Numbered from the stretch's first letter, positions 1 to 10,408 are shown. The stretch: 64,000 nucleotides of DNA from an uncultured Croceitalea sp. (GCA_947499565.1 CANMOV010000002.1:186001-250000); one strand, 5' to 3'. Translations and numbers: made by a program. The notes: a model not told the origin generated them from the letters alone.

Positions 1-3000
1 ACCCAAGGATCTACTATAGGTTCTGGAGATTGTGATGATAACGACGAGGTGCTTAATCCCAATACGGTTTGGTACGAAGATACTGATGGTGATGGTCTTG
101 GTGATCCGAATGTAACCTTGGTGCAATGTGAGCGGCCAACGGGCTATGTGCTAACCCCCGATTTAGATGGTCCGCTTACCGAAGATCCATTACCAGATCT
201 TTCAGGACTGGATACTCAAGATATGAATACTACTTTTTCCGTTGAGCCCTATACGCCAACTACCAGTCTGTCTCAAATAGATGCTCTTCCGGCAGATGGT
301 AAGATGGCCTCAAGAACATACTATGATGGTATGGGACGCCCGGTTCAAGAAGTGGCCCTTCATGCGGGGGGGATCAGTTATGGGAACTACACGGGCAATG
401 ATATTGTTAACTATATAGAATACGATCGTTTTGGCCGCACGATAAAGCGTTTTTCACCTTATGGAAAGCTTGACCAGACCGCTGCTGGAGACTTTGAACC
501 AGAGGCCAAGGGGGAACAGATAGAATTCTACGCTACGGGCAATCTCCAAAATTCTTTTGTTCAAACTAGCAACCCTTTTAGTGAAACGGTATTTGACCGA
601 TCTCCAAGAAATAGAGCCATAAGACAAGCCAGTCCCGGAGATAATTGGAGCGTTGCCTCGGGCAATGTGGTGAGTACGGGCTATTTCTTTAATGAGCAGG
701 ATGAAGTTCGGTATTTTAAGGTAAACTTGGACAATGATTTAATACCTACGTTGGTGACAGATGGCTATTACTTGGCAAATGAATTGGTAAAAACGGTGGT
801 ACGTGATGAAAATTGGACGAGTGGTGTGGAAAATACCGCAGAGGAATTTGTGAACAAAGATGGGCAAACGGTGCTAAAACGTACTTATGTGGGTGGCGAG
901 ACACTATCCACCTATTACGTTTATGATGACTATGGTAATCTTACCTATGTACTACCACCAAAGACAGAGCCAGATACGGAAACAATAACAACTACCTTGC
1001 TCAATTCATTGGCGTTCCAGTATCGTTATGATGCATTGCGCAGACAGGTGGAGAAAAGAAACCCTGGGGTTGATGGTTGGGAGCGAATCGTCTATGATTA
1101 TGAAGACCGCCCAATATTGGCCCAAGATGCCAATATGGCCATAAACGATCAATGGCTATTCACCAAATACGATAAGTACGGAAGGCCTGTCTATACTGGA
1201 TTCTACAATAGCACCCAAAGCAGGACGCAGCTGCAGCAGCTAGCCGATGATTGGGTCGAAGTTGACCAAAAGTCGCATAATGAACAACGAACGGTGGCGA
1301 CAACCCCCGTTGGCGGTACTGCTATCAATTATAGCAATGAGGCTTTCCCAGATTCTAATTTAGAGTTGTTATCAATCAATTATTACGATGATTACAATAT
1401 CGTTGATAGTGATTTACCTATAACTCCCTCTATAGTAATGGGACAGAATGTGACTACTAATACCAAAGGACTTGCTACTATATCTTGGGTACGGGTACTT
1501 GATGGGCAACCCAATAGCTGGAATAAGACTTATACCTACTATGATGAACGGGCGAGGGCCCTACGGGTACAGACCAAAAACTTTCAGCAGGGATTTGCCA
1601 TAGTTGATAATGAACTTGACTTTAGGGGCAAGGTTGTTGAGATGACAACCGAACACCAAAAAGATTTTCAAGACCCATTGGTCAGTATTAGAGATAGTTA
1701 TACCTACGACCATATGGAACGTATACGTACGCAATCCCAGGCATTATATGACGGTAGTTTTAATGGAGGTACACCAATTGAAAATAAAATTATTTCCGGA
1801 TTCCTTTACGATGCCTTGGGGCAATTGACCAAAAAATATGTAGAACCCGAATCTGACAATTTTGGGTGGCAGGTTGGTCTTGATGAATCAACGAATCCCG
1901 TTGAAACGCCCAATAGCAATGATCCTACGATAGTCGTTAGCCGTGATTTTAACGTGAGTGAAGCAGGTATTTACGATGTCAGTTATGATTTTTCGGGTGA
2001 TACCTCCGGGGTGGCCTATTCCATTGTATTGGCCATCAATCGAGGTTCTGCATTGGTATACCGTGAAAACCTTACACAGAGTGAGTTGGCCAATGCCATC
2101 AATTTTGTGGCAGCGACTTCGGGTACCTATACTGTCGAACTCAGTTTTCGTTCGCCCAACGGTTCATTTTTGGCCGACAGTAATTTTACAACGGCACGTA
2201 TCGGTTTGGCACCTAATACTACTTTGCCTGCACCAAGTTCTGGCTTGGCACATAAAGATGTACCTGCGTTACAGGTGGTCGACTATCAATACAACGCCCG
2301 CGGCAGTATGACTCAGATTAATGATGTTGATGATCTGCAGAACGATCTTTTTGCCTACCGCATGCACTATGATGAGCCAACAGTGGCCAGTGGTGCTACG
2401 CCCATGTACAATGGTAATGTAGCCCAAGTACAGTGGAAGACCCAAAACGATGGGGTACTTAGAGGGTATAGCTACACCTATGATGCGTTAAGCCGTCTGA
2501 CAGGTGCCACTGACAATACGGGCAACTACAACATATCTAATATCTCTTATGATAAAAATGGCAACCTATTAACCTTAAATAGAAAAGGATGGGGCCAGTT
2601 TAATGGTAGCAATACCTTTGGCGATATCGACGTTTTGGATTATACCTCCTATGAGGGGAACAAGCTGTTAAAAGTAGTCGATGGTGGTAATGCAGCTGAA
2701 GGGTTCCGCTATAATTCTGCTGCACCAGTAGACTATAGTTATGATGCCAATGGCAATATGATATCTGATACCAATAAAGGAGTAGTTGCTATAGAATACA
2801 ACCACCTTGATCTACCTGAAAAGGTCACCTTTACCAATGGTGATGAAATACGGTATCTTTATGATGCCATGGGCACTAAATTGAGAAAAACAGCCGTGTT
2901 GAACAATAACCCTACCATAACAGAATACTGGAACGGTTTCCAGTATACTATGGGAGAGCTACAGTTCTTTGCCCAACCAGAAGGTTATGTAGCTGTGGGC

Positions 3001-4362
3001 GAGACCTCGGGGCAACGTGGGTTTGACTATGTGTATCACTATAGTGACCATTTGGGTAATGTACGGTTGAGCTATAGCGATACTGATGGCAATGGCACCA
3101 TTGATGCCGCTAGTGAGATTATTAACGAAAACAACTACTACCCTTTTGGTATGTTACATAAAGGCTATAATACTGGTATACACCCATTGGGCACTGGGTA
3201 TACCTATGGTTTTGGTGGTAAAGAACTGCAAGAAGACGGTGGTTTGGCTTGGCTCGACTTTGGCAGCCGTAACTACGACCCGGCATTGGGCCGTTGGATG
3301 AACATAGACCCACAAGCAGGGCGCTATATGAGCATCTCCCCTTTTGCTGCCATGGGGAACAACCCCGTGACCTTTGTTGATCCCAATGGTGAGGAATTGG
3401 TGACCACATTGATTGCTGGTGCCGTAATAGGCGCTTGGCTTGGTGGGGCGACCACAGCAATTATGGGTGGAGATATAAATGATATTGGTAGAAATATGCT
3501 CATTGGTGGTCTTGCTGGCCTAGCCAGTGCGGGTACAGCTGCTGCGTTGACCGGCGGAACCAATGCTGTCATATCGGGCACCGGATTCTGGAACGGGGCT
3601 GCCGTGGGCGGATCGGCAGGCTTTGCCGGCGGTTTTACCTCGGGCAGTTTGCATGCAGCCTTTAGTGGTGGTAGTTTTGGTGATGTTCTGAGCGGAGGAT
3701 TGAACTCTGGCGTCGTAGGCGGGTTAAGCGGAGCTGGCGTGGGCGGAGTACTTGGCGGACTGAATGCCACCTCCAATGGAAGAGAATTTTGGAGCGGAAA
3801 AAAATGGCTCTATGGTGGTTCTAACTATGAAGAAGTATTTAGAGAAATGGGCGCAAGAATCGCAGAATTGGATGCAAAATGGGATATTGAAGCAGGTGGA
3901 AAATTAAAAGGAGTTGCTCAAATTGATGAATTCGACTGTGGAGTTGCATGTAAGGAAACTGTTGATAATTATTTTGGAAAAAAGCCAATTATTAAATACA
4001 AGGACCTCAGAACCGTGGCGAGTGGCAGTCGAGGAATCAGCTCGAAAACTATTATGGATATATATTCTAAAAATGGTTATACAGTTACTCCACTTAAAAA
4101 TGGTTATAATTACAGCTATAAGCATGAACAAGTACTAACATTCTTAGAAAGTACATTTAACCAAAAAGGACTTGCACATTTTGCTTTCAAAAACTCAGCT
4201 GGTAATCACTTCGGTGTAGCGCACAAAGTGAAATATCTTTCCGACTTTTCAAAGTATAAAATATTCTTATGGGATCCTGCAAGTGGAGGTTTTCAAAGGG
4301 TAATTGACCAAACTAACTTTTATAAGAGAAGTGTTTTTGGAGTTTTTGGAATCAATAAATAA
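1..4362 (+). CDS. RHS-repeat polymorphic toxin, C-terminal part (5' end outside window)
   Basis: The frame is open to the left edge, and the GTG at 49 is internal: codons 1-48 already encode a DCDDND metal-binding-type repeat that continues into DTDGDGLGDP. So this is the C-terminal part of a larger secreted protein. A DUF6443-like segment (YYDGMGRPVQEVALHAGG) and many YD-type repeats follow. The canonical RHS-associated core lies at about nt 3030-3400 (DHLGNVRLSY, YPFGM, ending in NPVTFVDPNGE). A Gly/Ala-rich hydrophobic linker runs from about 3410 to 3770. The tip (about 3890-4362) resembles a C39/papain-fold cysteine peptidase: QIDEFDCGVAC supplies Gln and Cys, NHFGVAH the His, and FLWDPASGG the Asp. 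RHS proteins with variable tips act as contact-dependent or injected toxins; the peptidase activity is inferred. The tip is more A+T rich than the core, as expected for exchanged tips. Confidence 0.88.
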   Translation, partial: TQGSTIGSGDCDDNDEVLNPNTVWYEDTDGDGLGDPNVTLVQCERPTGYVLTPDLDGPLTEDPLPDLSGLDTQDMNTTFSVEPYTPTTSLSQIDALPADGKMASRTYYDGMGRPVQEVALHAGGISYGNYTGNDIVNYIEYDRFGRTIKRFSPYGKLDQTAAGDFEPEAKGEQIEFYATGNLQNSFVQTSNPFSETVFDRSPRNRAIRQASPGDNWSVASGNVVSTGYFFNEQDEVRYFKVNLDNDLIPTLVTDGYYLANELVKTVVRDENWTSGVENTAEEFVNKDGQTVLKRTYVGGETLSTYYVYDDYGNLTYVLPPKTEPDTETITTTLLNSLAFQYRYDALRRQVEKRNPGVDGWERIVYDYEDRPILAQDANMAINDQWLFTKYDKYGRPVYTGFYNSTQSRTQLQQLADDWVEVDQKSHNEQRTVATTPVGGTAINYSNEAFPDSNLELLSINYYDDYNIVDSDLPITPSIVMGQNVTTNTKGLATISWVRVLDGQPNSWNKTYTYYDERARALRVQTKNFQQGFAIVDNELDFRGKVVEMTTEHQKDFQDPLVSIRDSYTYDHMERIRTQSQALYDGSFNGGTPIENKIISGFLYDALGQLTKKYVEPESDNFGWQVGLDESTNPVETPNSNDPTIVVSRDFNVSEAGIYDVSYDFSGDTSGVAYSIVLAINRGSALVYRENLTQSELANAINFVAATSGTYTVELSFRSPNGSFLADSNFTTARIGLAPNTTLPAPSSGLAHKDVPALQVVDYQYNARGSMTQINDVDDLQNDLFAYRMHYDEPTVASGATPMYNGNVAQVQWKTQNDGVLRGYSYTYDALSRLTGATDNTGNYNISNISYDKNGNLLTLNRKGWGQFNGSNTFGDIDVLDYTSYEGNKLLKVVDGGNAAEGFRYNSAAPVDYSYDANGNMISDTNKGVVAIEYNHLDLPEKVTFTNGDEIRYLYDAMGTKLRKTAVLNNNPTITEYWNGFQYTMGELQFFAQPEGYVAVGETSGQRGFDYVYHYSDHLGNVRLSYSDTDGNGTIDAASEIINENNYYPFGMLHKGYNTGIHPLGTGYTYGFGGKELQEDGGLAWLDFGSRNYDPALGRWMNIDPQAGRYMSISPFAAMGNNPVTFVDPNGEELVTTLIAGAVIGAWLGGATTAIMGGDINDIGRNMLIGGLAGLASAGTAAALTGGTNAVISGTGFWNGAAVGGSAGFAGGFTSGSLHAAFSGGSFGDVLSGGLNSGVVGGLSGAGVGGVLGGLNATSNGREFWSGKKWLYGGSNYEEVFREMGARIAELDAKWDIEAGGKLKGVAQIDEFDCGVACKETVDNYFGKKPIIKYKDLRTVASGSRGISSKTIMDIYSKNGYTVTPLKNGYNYSYKHEQVLTFLESTFNQKGLAHFAFKNSAGNHFGVAHKVKYLSDFSKYKIFLWDPASGGFQRVIDQTNFYKRSVFGVFGINK

Positions 4363-4367
4363 TAATT

Positions 4368-5123
4368 ATGAAATTAATCACAGTAATATTATTATACATA
4401 ACTACATTGTTTACTTGTTACCCTCAAGATATAGATACCATAGTTATAAATTATGACAAAAATTATATTAGAAACCTGGTAAAAGATAGTTTGTGGAGTA
4501 GGTATAATTTGACAAAAAGCTACGATTCTAACATAGTAACTGAATATCCTTTAGATAGCCTAAAGTTTAACATTATACCATTTTTTTATTTTAATCAGAA
4601 AAAAATTTCTAAATATAAATGTGTTGATTTTATAGAAGACTACATCAATTTTGATGTTCAAAATGATAAGCTGAAAGTAGTGCTCGATTATAAAAATGAG
4701 ATGATAGGTTACTTTTTAACACAATTTTTTTATGATGAAAAAAACCCAAAAGATAATAGTAATTACGATATTTTAAATAAAATTTCGTTTCAAACTTATA
4801 CTCAACCAAAAATAATTGATGGTCAGTTCGATAATATTAATATTTTCGAACTGAGAAGATTTTTTTTTCTTTTTACATTGCAACCAATAAACGCTGTTTG
4901 CCTCATAGAAAACGGCAAAATCTATGTCATTACAGCATACAAACTCGGAAATTATAAAAAAATAGCTCTTAACGAATATATCCATGAAAAATATGGAAAA
5001 AGAGGTGTAAGAAAAATATATTCACGAAACAAAAAAAATCGATATGAGAAGTGCAGAAAATGTAACCGTAAGAAAGATGTGAGTAATGGTTTATTTATTA
5101 AACTAAATTCAATTTTAGAATAA
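4368..5123 (+). CDS. Probable immunity protein for the RHS C39-like toxin tip
   Basis: Starts 5 bp after the RHS toxin stop, on the same strand, with very A+T-rich codon use. It encodes 251 residues with an N-terminal hydrophobic segment that looks like a signal peptide (ILLYITTLFTCYPQ), which would place it in the periplasm or at the membrane. The C-terminus is strongly basic (KYGKRGVRKIYSRNKKNR, then a CRKC pair). I recognise no family. The immunity role rests only on position and composition: genes directly after RHS tips usually encode the cognate immunity protein. An exported immunity protein would fit a toxin acting outside the cytoplasm. The alternative is an unrelated small secreted protein. 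Confidence 0.6.
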   Translation: MKLITVILLYITTLFTCYPQDIDTIVINYDKNYIRNLVKDSLWSRYNLTKSYDSNIVTEYPLDSLKFNIIPFFYFNQKKISKYKCVDFIEDYINFDVQNDKLKVVLDYKNEMIGYFLTQFFYDEKNPKDNSNYDILNKISFQTYTQPKIIDGQFDNINIFELRRFFFLFTLQPINAVCLIENGKIYVITAYKLGNYKKIALNEYIHEKYGKRGVRKIYSRNKKNRYEKCRKCNRKKDVSNGLFIKLNSILE

Positions 5124-5254
5124 AGCTCTTCAAAAAAATATAAATGTCCAAGCTAGATGATGTCTATGAAGGTAAAGTTAGACATAAAGAAAAGCCCAAA
5201 TATGTGGTTCAGAACTGATAAAGTATGTTATTTGTTATAGTCATGATTAATCCA

Positions 5255-5285
5255 CCACTACCGCTAGTTTGTAACTAGTGGCGGT
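5255..5285. repeat. Imperfect palindrome with two alternative pairings
   Basis: ACCGC-TAGTT (5260-5269) pairs with AACTA and GCGGT (5273-5277, 5281-5285) around a TGT loop, leaving GTG bulged. Alternatively CCACTA (5255-5260) pairs with TAGTGG (5276-5281). It lies in the 312-bp gap between the immunity gene and the next gene and has no T-run, so a REP-like or recombination-related palindrome is as likely as a terminator. The gap also holds a 24-codon ATG frame (5143-5217) that could be debris of a displaced toxin tip. Confidence 0.45.
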
Positions 5286-5435
5286 AATGAGTTAGTAAAT
5301 AAAGTGATTAGAAAAAGCTATTTTAAGAATATTGTGTTTTTTTGCTTTATTACAAAATGCAATTTTATGGTATGTAGTGTACATAGACGATTTGTTAAAT
5401 ATTAAAGGAAACAACATAACAATAAACAATTAAAA

Positions 5436-5912
5436 ATGAAAAAAACAACTTTAACCGTACTTATTGCAATGTTTACAATGGTGTTTTGCAGTGCACAACT
5501 AATTGAAATGCAAAAGGTTTCTGGGGGGTATAAATACAGCCAAAACGGTAACCAGTTAAAAATGCGGGATATGGTCAACATCATGGAGCCGAACCAGCAA
5601 GCTTTCAACTTTATTAAAAAGGCACAGTCTAATCAGTCTCTAGCTTCTGTAATCGGTTTTATTGGTGGTGGTTTGGTAGGTTGGCCCATTGGTACAGCTA
5701 TAGGGGGAGGAGATGCCAATTGGGCTCTAGCTGGTGTTGGTGCTGCACTTATTGGGGTAAGCATACCTATTTCTTCAAGTGCCAATAAAAAAGCCAAACA
5801 AGCAGTGGAGGTCTATAACTTATCTTTGGGTGCAACTGCTTTTATGGGGCACAAAACGCAATTAAGGTTTATCGCAAATGGTAATGGTATTGGGTTGTCT
5901 TTAGGTTTTTAA
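5436..5912 (+). CDS. Small secreted glycine-rich hypothetical protein
   Basis: 158 residues with a clear signal peptide (TLTVLIAMFTMVFCSAQ). The centre (residues about 70-112) has two glycine-rich hydrophobic stretches (GFIGGGLVGWPIGTAIGGG and ALAGVGAALIGVSIPI) of the glycine-zipper type, which suggests membrane insertion or an outer-membrane-associated helical hairpin. The C-terminus ends in beta-like GIGLSLGF with terminal Phe, as outer-membrane-targeted proteins often do. No family recognised. A leader of about 100 bp containing A-rich blocks precedes it. Confidence 0.7.
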   Translation: MKKTTLTVLIAMFTMVFCSAQLIEMQKVSGGYKYSQNGNQLKMRDMVNIMEPNQQAFNFIKKAQSNQSLASVIGFIGGGLVGWPIGTAIGGGDANWALAGVGAALIGVSIPISSSANKKAKQAVEVYNLSLGATAFMGHKTQLRFIANGNGIGLSLGF

Positions 5913-5932
5913 ATCTCCTAACTTTGTAATAA

Positions 5933-5946
5933 CTGCCGACAGGCAG
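5933..5946. repeat. Short perfect hairpin CTGCC-GACA-GGCAG
   Basis: A 5-bp stem with a 4-base loop in the 213-bp gap between the glycine-rich protein and the T9SS cargo gene. There is no following T-run. It may be a dispersed short palindrome; nothing else recognisable was seen in this gap. Confidence 0.3.
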
Positions 5947-6125
5947 GTTTGTGCCGCCGAATGATTTCAATCGAGCGATACTTTAAAATGCAAAAGATTA
6001 GGCCGCTCAAATTTAATTTTTCGCCTATTTAAACCCATGTTCACTTAGGTCTTACATACATCGAGAAAACAGATTGTTTCACAACAAAAGTTAGGTATTT
6101 AAAGGGGTTTGGGTTATTTTAGACA

Positions 6126-9100
6126 GTGATAACGCAACCATATTTCACTTTGAAGCTACGCCATTTTACCTTTGCCTTATTTCTAGTGTTTTGTACCATT
6201 GCCAATGCACAATTAGAGGCTTCCATTTGGTATTTTGGTGACGAGGCAGGGTTGGATTTTAGAAGCGGAACTCCAGTTGCCCTCACTGATGGGGCTCTCT
6301 CCACCAGGGAAGGATGTGCAACTATTTCCGATGCTATGGGCAACCTCCTATTTTATACCAATGGTTTTACAGTTTGGGATAGAAACCACAATATAATGCC
6401 CAATGGAAATTTTCTTGGAGGCGACGATAGCAGCACACAATCGGCCATTATTGTACCCAATCCAGGAAACCCAAATATTTTTTACATTTTTACCACACCT
6501 GCAATATTTATTATTGGTGATCCGGGCCTCCGGTATTCTGAAGTTGATATGACCTTAAATGGAGGCTTGGGTGATATAAACGCTACAAAAAATGTATTGA
6601 TTCATGCACCTGTTCCCGAAAAAGTAACGGCAATAGAACACGCCAATGGCAATGATATTTGGGTAGTGACACATCATTGGGGCAATGATGCCTTTGCGGC
6701 CTATCTGGTGACAGCAGCCGGCCTTAATACCACACCGGTAATCAGCAATACAGGTTTTGATATGGATTATCCCACCGTAGGAAGCGAAATTAGCTTTGCT
6801 ATGGGTGCCATTAAAATATCGCCAGATGGAACAAAGCTGGCTATTGCACATAATATGGTTGGGGTAGAATTGTTTGATTTTGACGCGGCCACTGGGCAGG
6901 TCAGTAATCCAGTTCGTTTAAGAGAGGATGACCAAGAATATTATGGGGTTGAATTTTCACCAAATAGCGAGGTGCTATATATTTCAATTAGTGAAGGTGG
7001 TTTGCTACAGTATGACCTTAATGCCGCAAATATACCAGCGAGTGAAGTTGAAATCTCTGATAGTCCGTTGATATTTGGTCTGCAGTTGGGCATTGACGGT
7101 AAAATGTACATTGCTTTAGACTTTGTGCCCTATCTGGCCGCTGTGAACCAACCCAATGTTGTGGGAGCGGGATGCGATTTTGAACTCCAGGCCGTCAATT
7201 TAGACACGGGTATTAGTTTTTTTGGCTTACCACCCTTTATCCAATCCTATTTTTTTGTCGATGAAGTACAAGCCGAAAACCTTTGTTATGGTGATGTTAC
7301 CGAATTTTCCATCAATGTTAGTGAACCTGTTATTTCCATTAACTGGAATTTTGGGGATGGTACTACTTCTACTTTAGAAAGCCCTACCCACACTTACCTG
7401 GCCCCTGGCACATATACCGTAACCGTTACGTTAACAACAGCTTCGGGCACAGAAACCAAAATTTCTGAAATTACCATTTTCGATGTTCCAATGGCCAATA
7501 CCATCGGAGATATTTTGGGTTGTACTAGTTACGGTAGTTACAATTTAGATTTGCCTTCATTTAACCCTACCATTTTAGGTGCGCAAGACCCAGCTGACGT
7601 TATCGTTAATTATTTTTTATCGCAACAAGATGCGGACGACAATACCAATCCGTTAGCACAGGTGCACTCTTTTGATTATGGAACAACTCCTGTTTTTGTT
7701 AGAGTTTCCAATGTAACGAATAGTTTATGTTATAGCACCACCCAATTTAACGTTATAGCTAGGCAGGCTCCTATTGTTGACCCCATTACGGATTGGTCTG
7801 TTTGTGATGATGATTTGGACGGTGAATTTACATTTGATTTAGCAACAAAGAACACTGAAATATTTAATGGGCAAGATACCGGCACTTTTGAGATTATCTA
7901 TTTCGCTTCTCAGACCGATGCTGATGCAGGCACCAATCCTCTGCCAACAAATTATACGAATACAGCTAGTATTGAAGAAATCTTTTTTAGGTTTCAGAAT
8001 AGCACCTACCCAACTTGTTTTAGAACAGGTAGTTTTATGATTGAAGTTCTTGCAGGCGTAACCGCAAATACACCTACTAATCTGGAAATTTGTGATGACA
8101 ATAATGATGGCCAAGCCGTTTTTGACCTAACACAAGCGGAAGCAGAAATTATAGGAACGCAAAACCCTGCAAGTTTGGTCATAAGCTACCATGGTTCTCA
8201 ATCAGATGCGGATACTAATGCTAATGCATTACCCACCAATTATACAAGCACTTCTTACCAAACCACTATTTACATAAGAGCTGCGAATACTGCCGATGAA
8301 AGTTGTTATGATACTAGCTCCTTACAATTAAACATTTTTGATACCCCAGTTGTGCCAACCGTTACAGATTGGCAAGTCTGCGATGATGATAATGATGGTC
8401 AATTTAATTTTAACCTAACTGAAAAGAATACTGAAATTTTTGGTGCCGAAACTAATTTGGTAATAAGCTATTATGAATTACAAGCGGATGCAGAATTGGA
8501 ACAGAACCCAATAACGGGAACATTCGTAAATAGCACTAGTCCGCAAACAATCTATTATCGTTTGGCAAATGCAAACAGCACCACTTGTTATGCCGTAGGA
8601 AATTTTCAACTACAAGTTTTTGATACACCAGTAGCCAATTCACCACAGGCAATTGTAGTTTGTGATGTTAATGAAACAGGGCTTTATGAGTTCGATTTAT
8701 CTATGCAGGATGATAGCGTTCGTAACGGACAAGACCCTAATTTCTACGAAGTAAGTTACCATGCCACGGAATTAGATGCCATGAACAATGATAATCCACT
8801 TTCAAAAACTACTTATCAAAATACATTGCTAGACGAAACCATTTATGTAAGAATACAACATGTTAGTTTAGATAGTTGTTATGATACAACAAGCTTTCCT
8901 TTATTAATTAATTCCTTACCGCAACCAACTTTAGAAGACAGGTATGTAATATGCCCAGATAGTCCAGATTTGGTTATTGATGCGGGTGTTTTTGAATCGT
9001 ACCAATGGGAAGATGCCGCAGGAAACAGTGTTGGGAATGAACAAACCTTTGCTGTTTTGGATTTAGGGGAGTATGCCTTAACAGTTACAGAAACGGTAAA

Positions 9101-9614
9101 TGGGCTTGCGTGCTCCAATACCAGAAATTTTGAAGTAGTTTCTTCAGGAGCCCCAGATAGTTTTACAGTTAATACTTCTGGTTTTTCAGATGTTATACGG
9201 TTAGAAGTAGAAGCACTAGGAATAGGGGAATTTGAATATTCTATTGATGGTAGTTTATACCAATCCAGCAATAGCTTTGAAGTTTTTCCCGGGGAATACA
9301 CTGTTTATGTGCGTGATATTTTTGAGTGCAGAACATTATCTGAGACTATCTTTCTAATGGGGTATCAAAAATTTTTTACACCCAATGGAGACGGTGAAAA
9401 CGAAAACTGGAATGTGATAGGTGCGGAACGTTTGTTAAATGCAACCGTTACTATTTATGACCGTTATGGGAAACTTATAAAACGAATACCAGCTAATGAC
9501 CTTGGTTGGGATGGTTATTACAATGGAAACCCAGTGCCCGAGGCAGATTACTGGTTTAAATTTGATACCGGAGAAGGGCAACAAATGACAGGGCACTTTG
9601 CTTTAAAACGATAA
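6126..9614 (+). CDS. T9SS type B sorting domain protein with PKD and repeated CDDDxDGxF modules
   Basis: GTG start directly after an in-frame TAG; the signal peptide ends FCTIANAQ. Residues about 30-380 form a beta-propeller-like region. A PKD domain follows (FGDGTTSTLESPTHTYLAPG, about 400-460). Then come at least five tandem modules of about 80 residues with the signature VCDDDNDGQFxFxLT plus SQxDAD and YTN/TIYxR motifs. The last 85 residues are the gliding-motility-associated type B C-terminal domain (FFTPNGDGENENWNV, YDRYGKLI, WDGYYNG, ending GHFALKR). It is therefore exported by Sec and T9SS and tethered at or released from the surface. The role is probably adhesive. It lies 68 bp before a lipoprotein/pseudopilin gene run. 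Confidence 0.9.
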   Translation: MITQPYFTLKLRHFTFALFLVFCTIANAQLEASIWYFGDEAGLDFRSGTPVALTDGALSTREGCATISDAMGNLLFYTNGFTVWDRNHNIMPNGNFLGGDDSSTQSAIIVPNPGNPNIFYIFTTPAIFIIGDPGLRYSEVDMTLNGGLGDINATKNVLIHAPVPEKVTAIEHANGNDIWVVTHHWGNDAFAAYLVTAAGLNTTPVISNTGFDMDYPTVGSEISFAMGAIKISPDGTKLAIAHNMVGVELFDFDAATGQVSNPVRLREDDQEYYGVEFSPNSEVLYISISEGGLLQYDLNAANIPASEVEISDSPLIFGLQLGIDGKMYIALDFVPYLAAVNQPNVVGAGCDFELQAVNLDTGISFFGLPPFIQSYFFVDEVQAENLCYGDVTEFSINVSEPVISINWNFGDGTTSTLESPTHTYLAPGTYTVTVTLTTASGTETKISEITIFDVPMANTIGDILGCTSYGSYNLDLPSFNPTILGAQDPADVIVNYFLSQQDADDNTNPLAQVHSFDYGTTPVFVRVSNVTNSLCYSTTQFNVIARQAPIVDPITDWSVCDDDLDGEFTFDLATKNTEIFNGQDTGTFEIIYFASQTDADAGTNPLPTNYTNTASIEEIFFRFQNSTYPTCFRTGSFMIEVLAGVTANTPTNLEICDDNNDGQAVFDLTQAEAEIIGTQNPASLVISYHGSQSDADTNANALPTNYTSTSYQTTIYIRAANTADESCYDTSSLQLNIFDTPVVPTVTDWQVCDDDNDGQFNFNLTEKNTEIFGAETNLVISYYELQADAELEQNPITGTFVNSTSPQTIYYRLANANSTTCYAVGNFQLQVFDTPVANSPQAIVVCDVNETGLYEFDLSMQDDSVRNGQDPNFYEVSYHATELDAMNNDNPLSKTTYQNTLLDETIYVRIQHVSLDSCYDTTSFPLLINSLPQPTLEDRYVICPDSPDLVIDAGVFESYQWEDAAGNSVGNEQTFAVLDLGEYALTVTETVNGLACSNTRNFEVVSSGAPDSFTVNTSGFSDVIRLEVEALGIGEFEYSIDGSLYQSSNSFEVFPGEYTVYVRDIFECRTLSETIFLMGYQKFFTPNGDGENENWNVIGAERLLNATVTIYDRYGKLIKRIPANDLGWDGYYNGNPVPEADYWFKFDTGEGQQMTGHFALKR

Positions 9615-9682
9615 AGATTAAATCTATAATTTATGGTTTAGGAACGGGTAATTTTAGTTATTTTTAATTCTAGCTTTTTATT

Positions 9683-10405
9683 ATGAATTTCTTTAAGCCT
9701 ACACTTCTTTTTTTATTGGCAATTTTACTTTGTAATTGTGCTTCTTACAAAGCAAAAAAACAGGAAGCCCTATTGGATTTACCACAGTTAGGTACAGTGA
9801 TTAAAACAAAAGGGGGTGTTTTATATAGTGCTGCTGAACAAGTAGGAATCCCAAATTGGCAAAATGTAAAGGTTGATGTCCAAGAATTACCTTTTAATCT
9901 AGAAAGCTATGTTACCTATGCTAAGCATATGCGGCGGGCTGGTAAGATAAATACGATTCCCTATAACGATTCGCTTAGATATAAACCCAAATACATACGG
10001 CTTCAATTGCAAAGTAAAATTGAGCTGACTCAATTACTAAATTCCGAAGAGAATCGTGAAACAAGGGCCTATATTAGTTTGGATAAGGACCATAAATTAG
10101 TGAGTGCTATAGATATTGCGCTTACAGAGAATGAGATAGCTATGTATAATGCTGCTAAAGGAACTCACCTTGCAAAAGACAAATTAGGAAACCTAATAGT
10201 AGTGCTTAATAGTGATAATCAAAAGCAACAAATTCTACTTAAGGATTTACCTAGTTTTAACTACCAGATTAGTTCTTTTTGTTGGGGAGAAGATAAGTAC
10301 CATAATCCACGTATAGAAAATATAATTACTAACGGCGATGGCTGCCCAAAAACCACTTATTTAAAGGCATCTAAATTAAAATCTAAAAGCACCTTAAAAT
10401 TCTAA
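9683..10405 (+). CDS. Lipoprotein of unknown function, first gene of the pseudopilin cluster
   Basis: 240 residues with a lipoprotein signal peptide ending in a lipobox (LLCNC, then ASYKAKK). The rest is soluble, with a late pair of Cys (FCWGEDKYHN, GDGCPK). No domain recognised. It ends 3 bp before the next lipoprotein gene and probably belongs to the same transcript. Two lipoproteins at the head of a T2SS/T4P-like gene set could be outer-membrane or pilotin-like partners; that is inference from position. Confidence 0.75.
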   Translation: MNFFKPTLLFLLAILLCNCASYKAKKQEALLDLPQLGTVIKTKGGVLYSAAEQVGIPNWQNVKVDVQELPFNLESYVTYAKHMRRAGKINTIPYNDSLRYKPKYIRLQLQSKIELTQLLNSEENRETRAYISLDKDHKLVSAIDIALTENEIAMYNAAKGTHLAKDKLGNLIVVLNSDNQKQQILLKDLPSFNYQISSFCWGEDKYHNPRIENIITNGDGCPKTTYLKASKLKSKSTLKF

Positions 10406-10408
10406 ATA

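Noticed and set aside
3324-3776. Minus-strand 150-residue ORF, very rich in Pro and Ala
   Set aside because: It is the antisense of the Gly/Ala-rich linker of the RHS protein; its composition follows from that and it has no motif.
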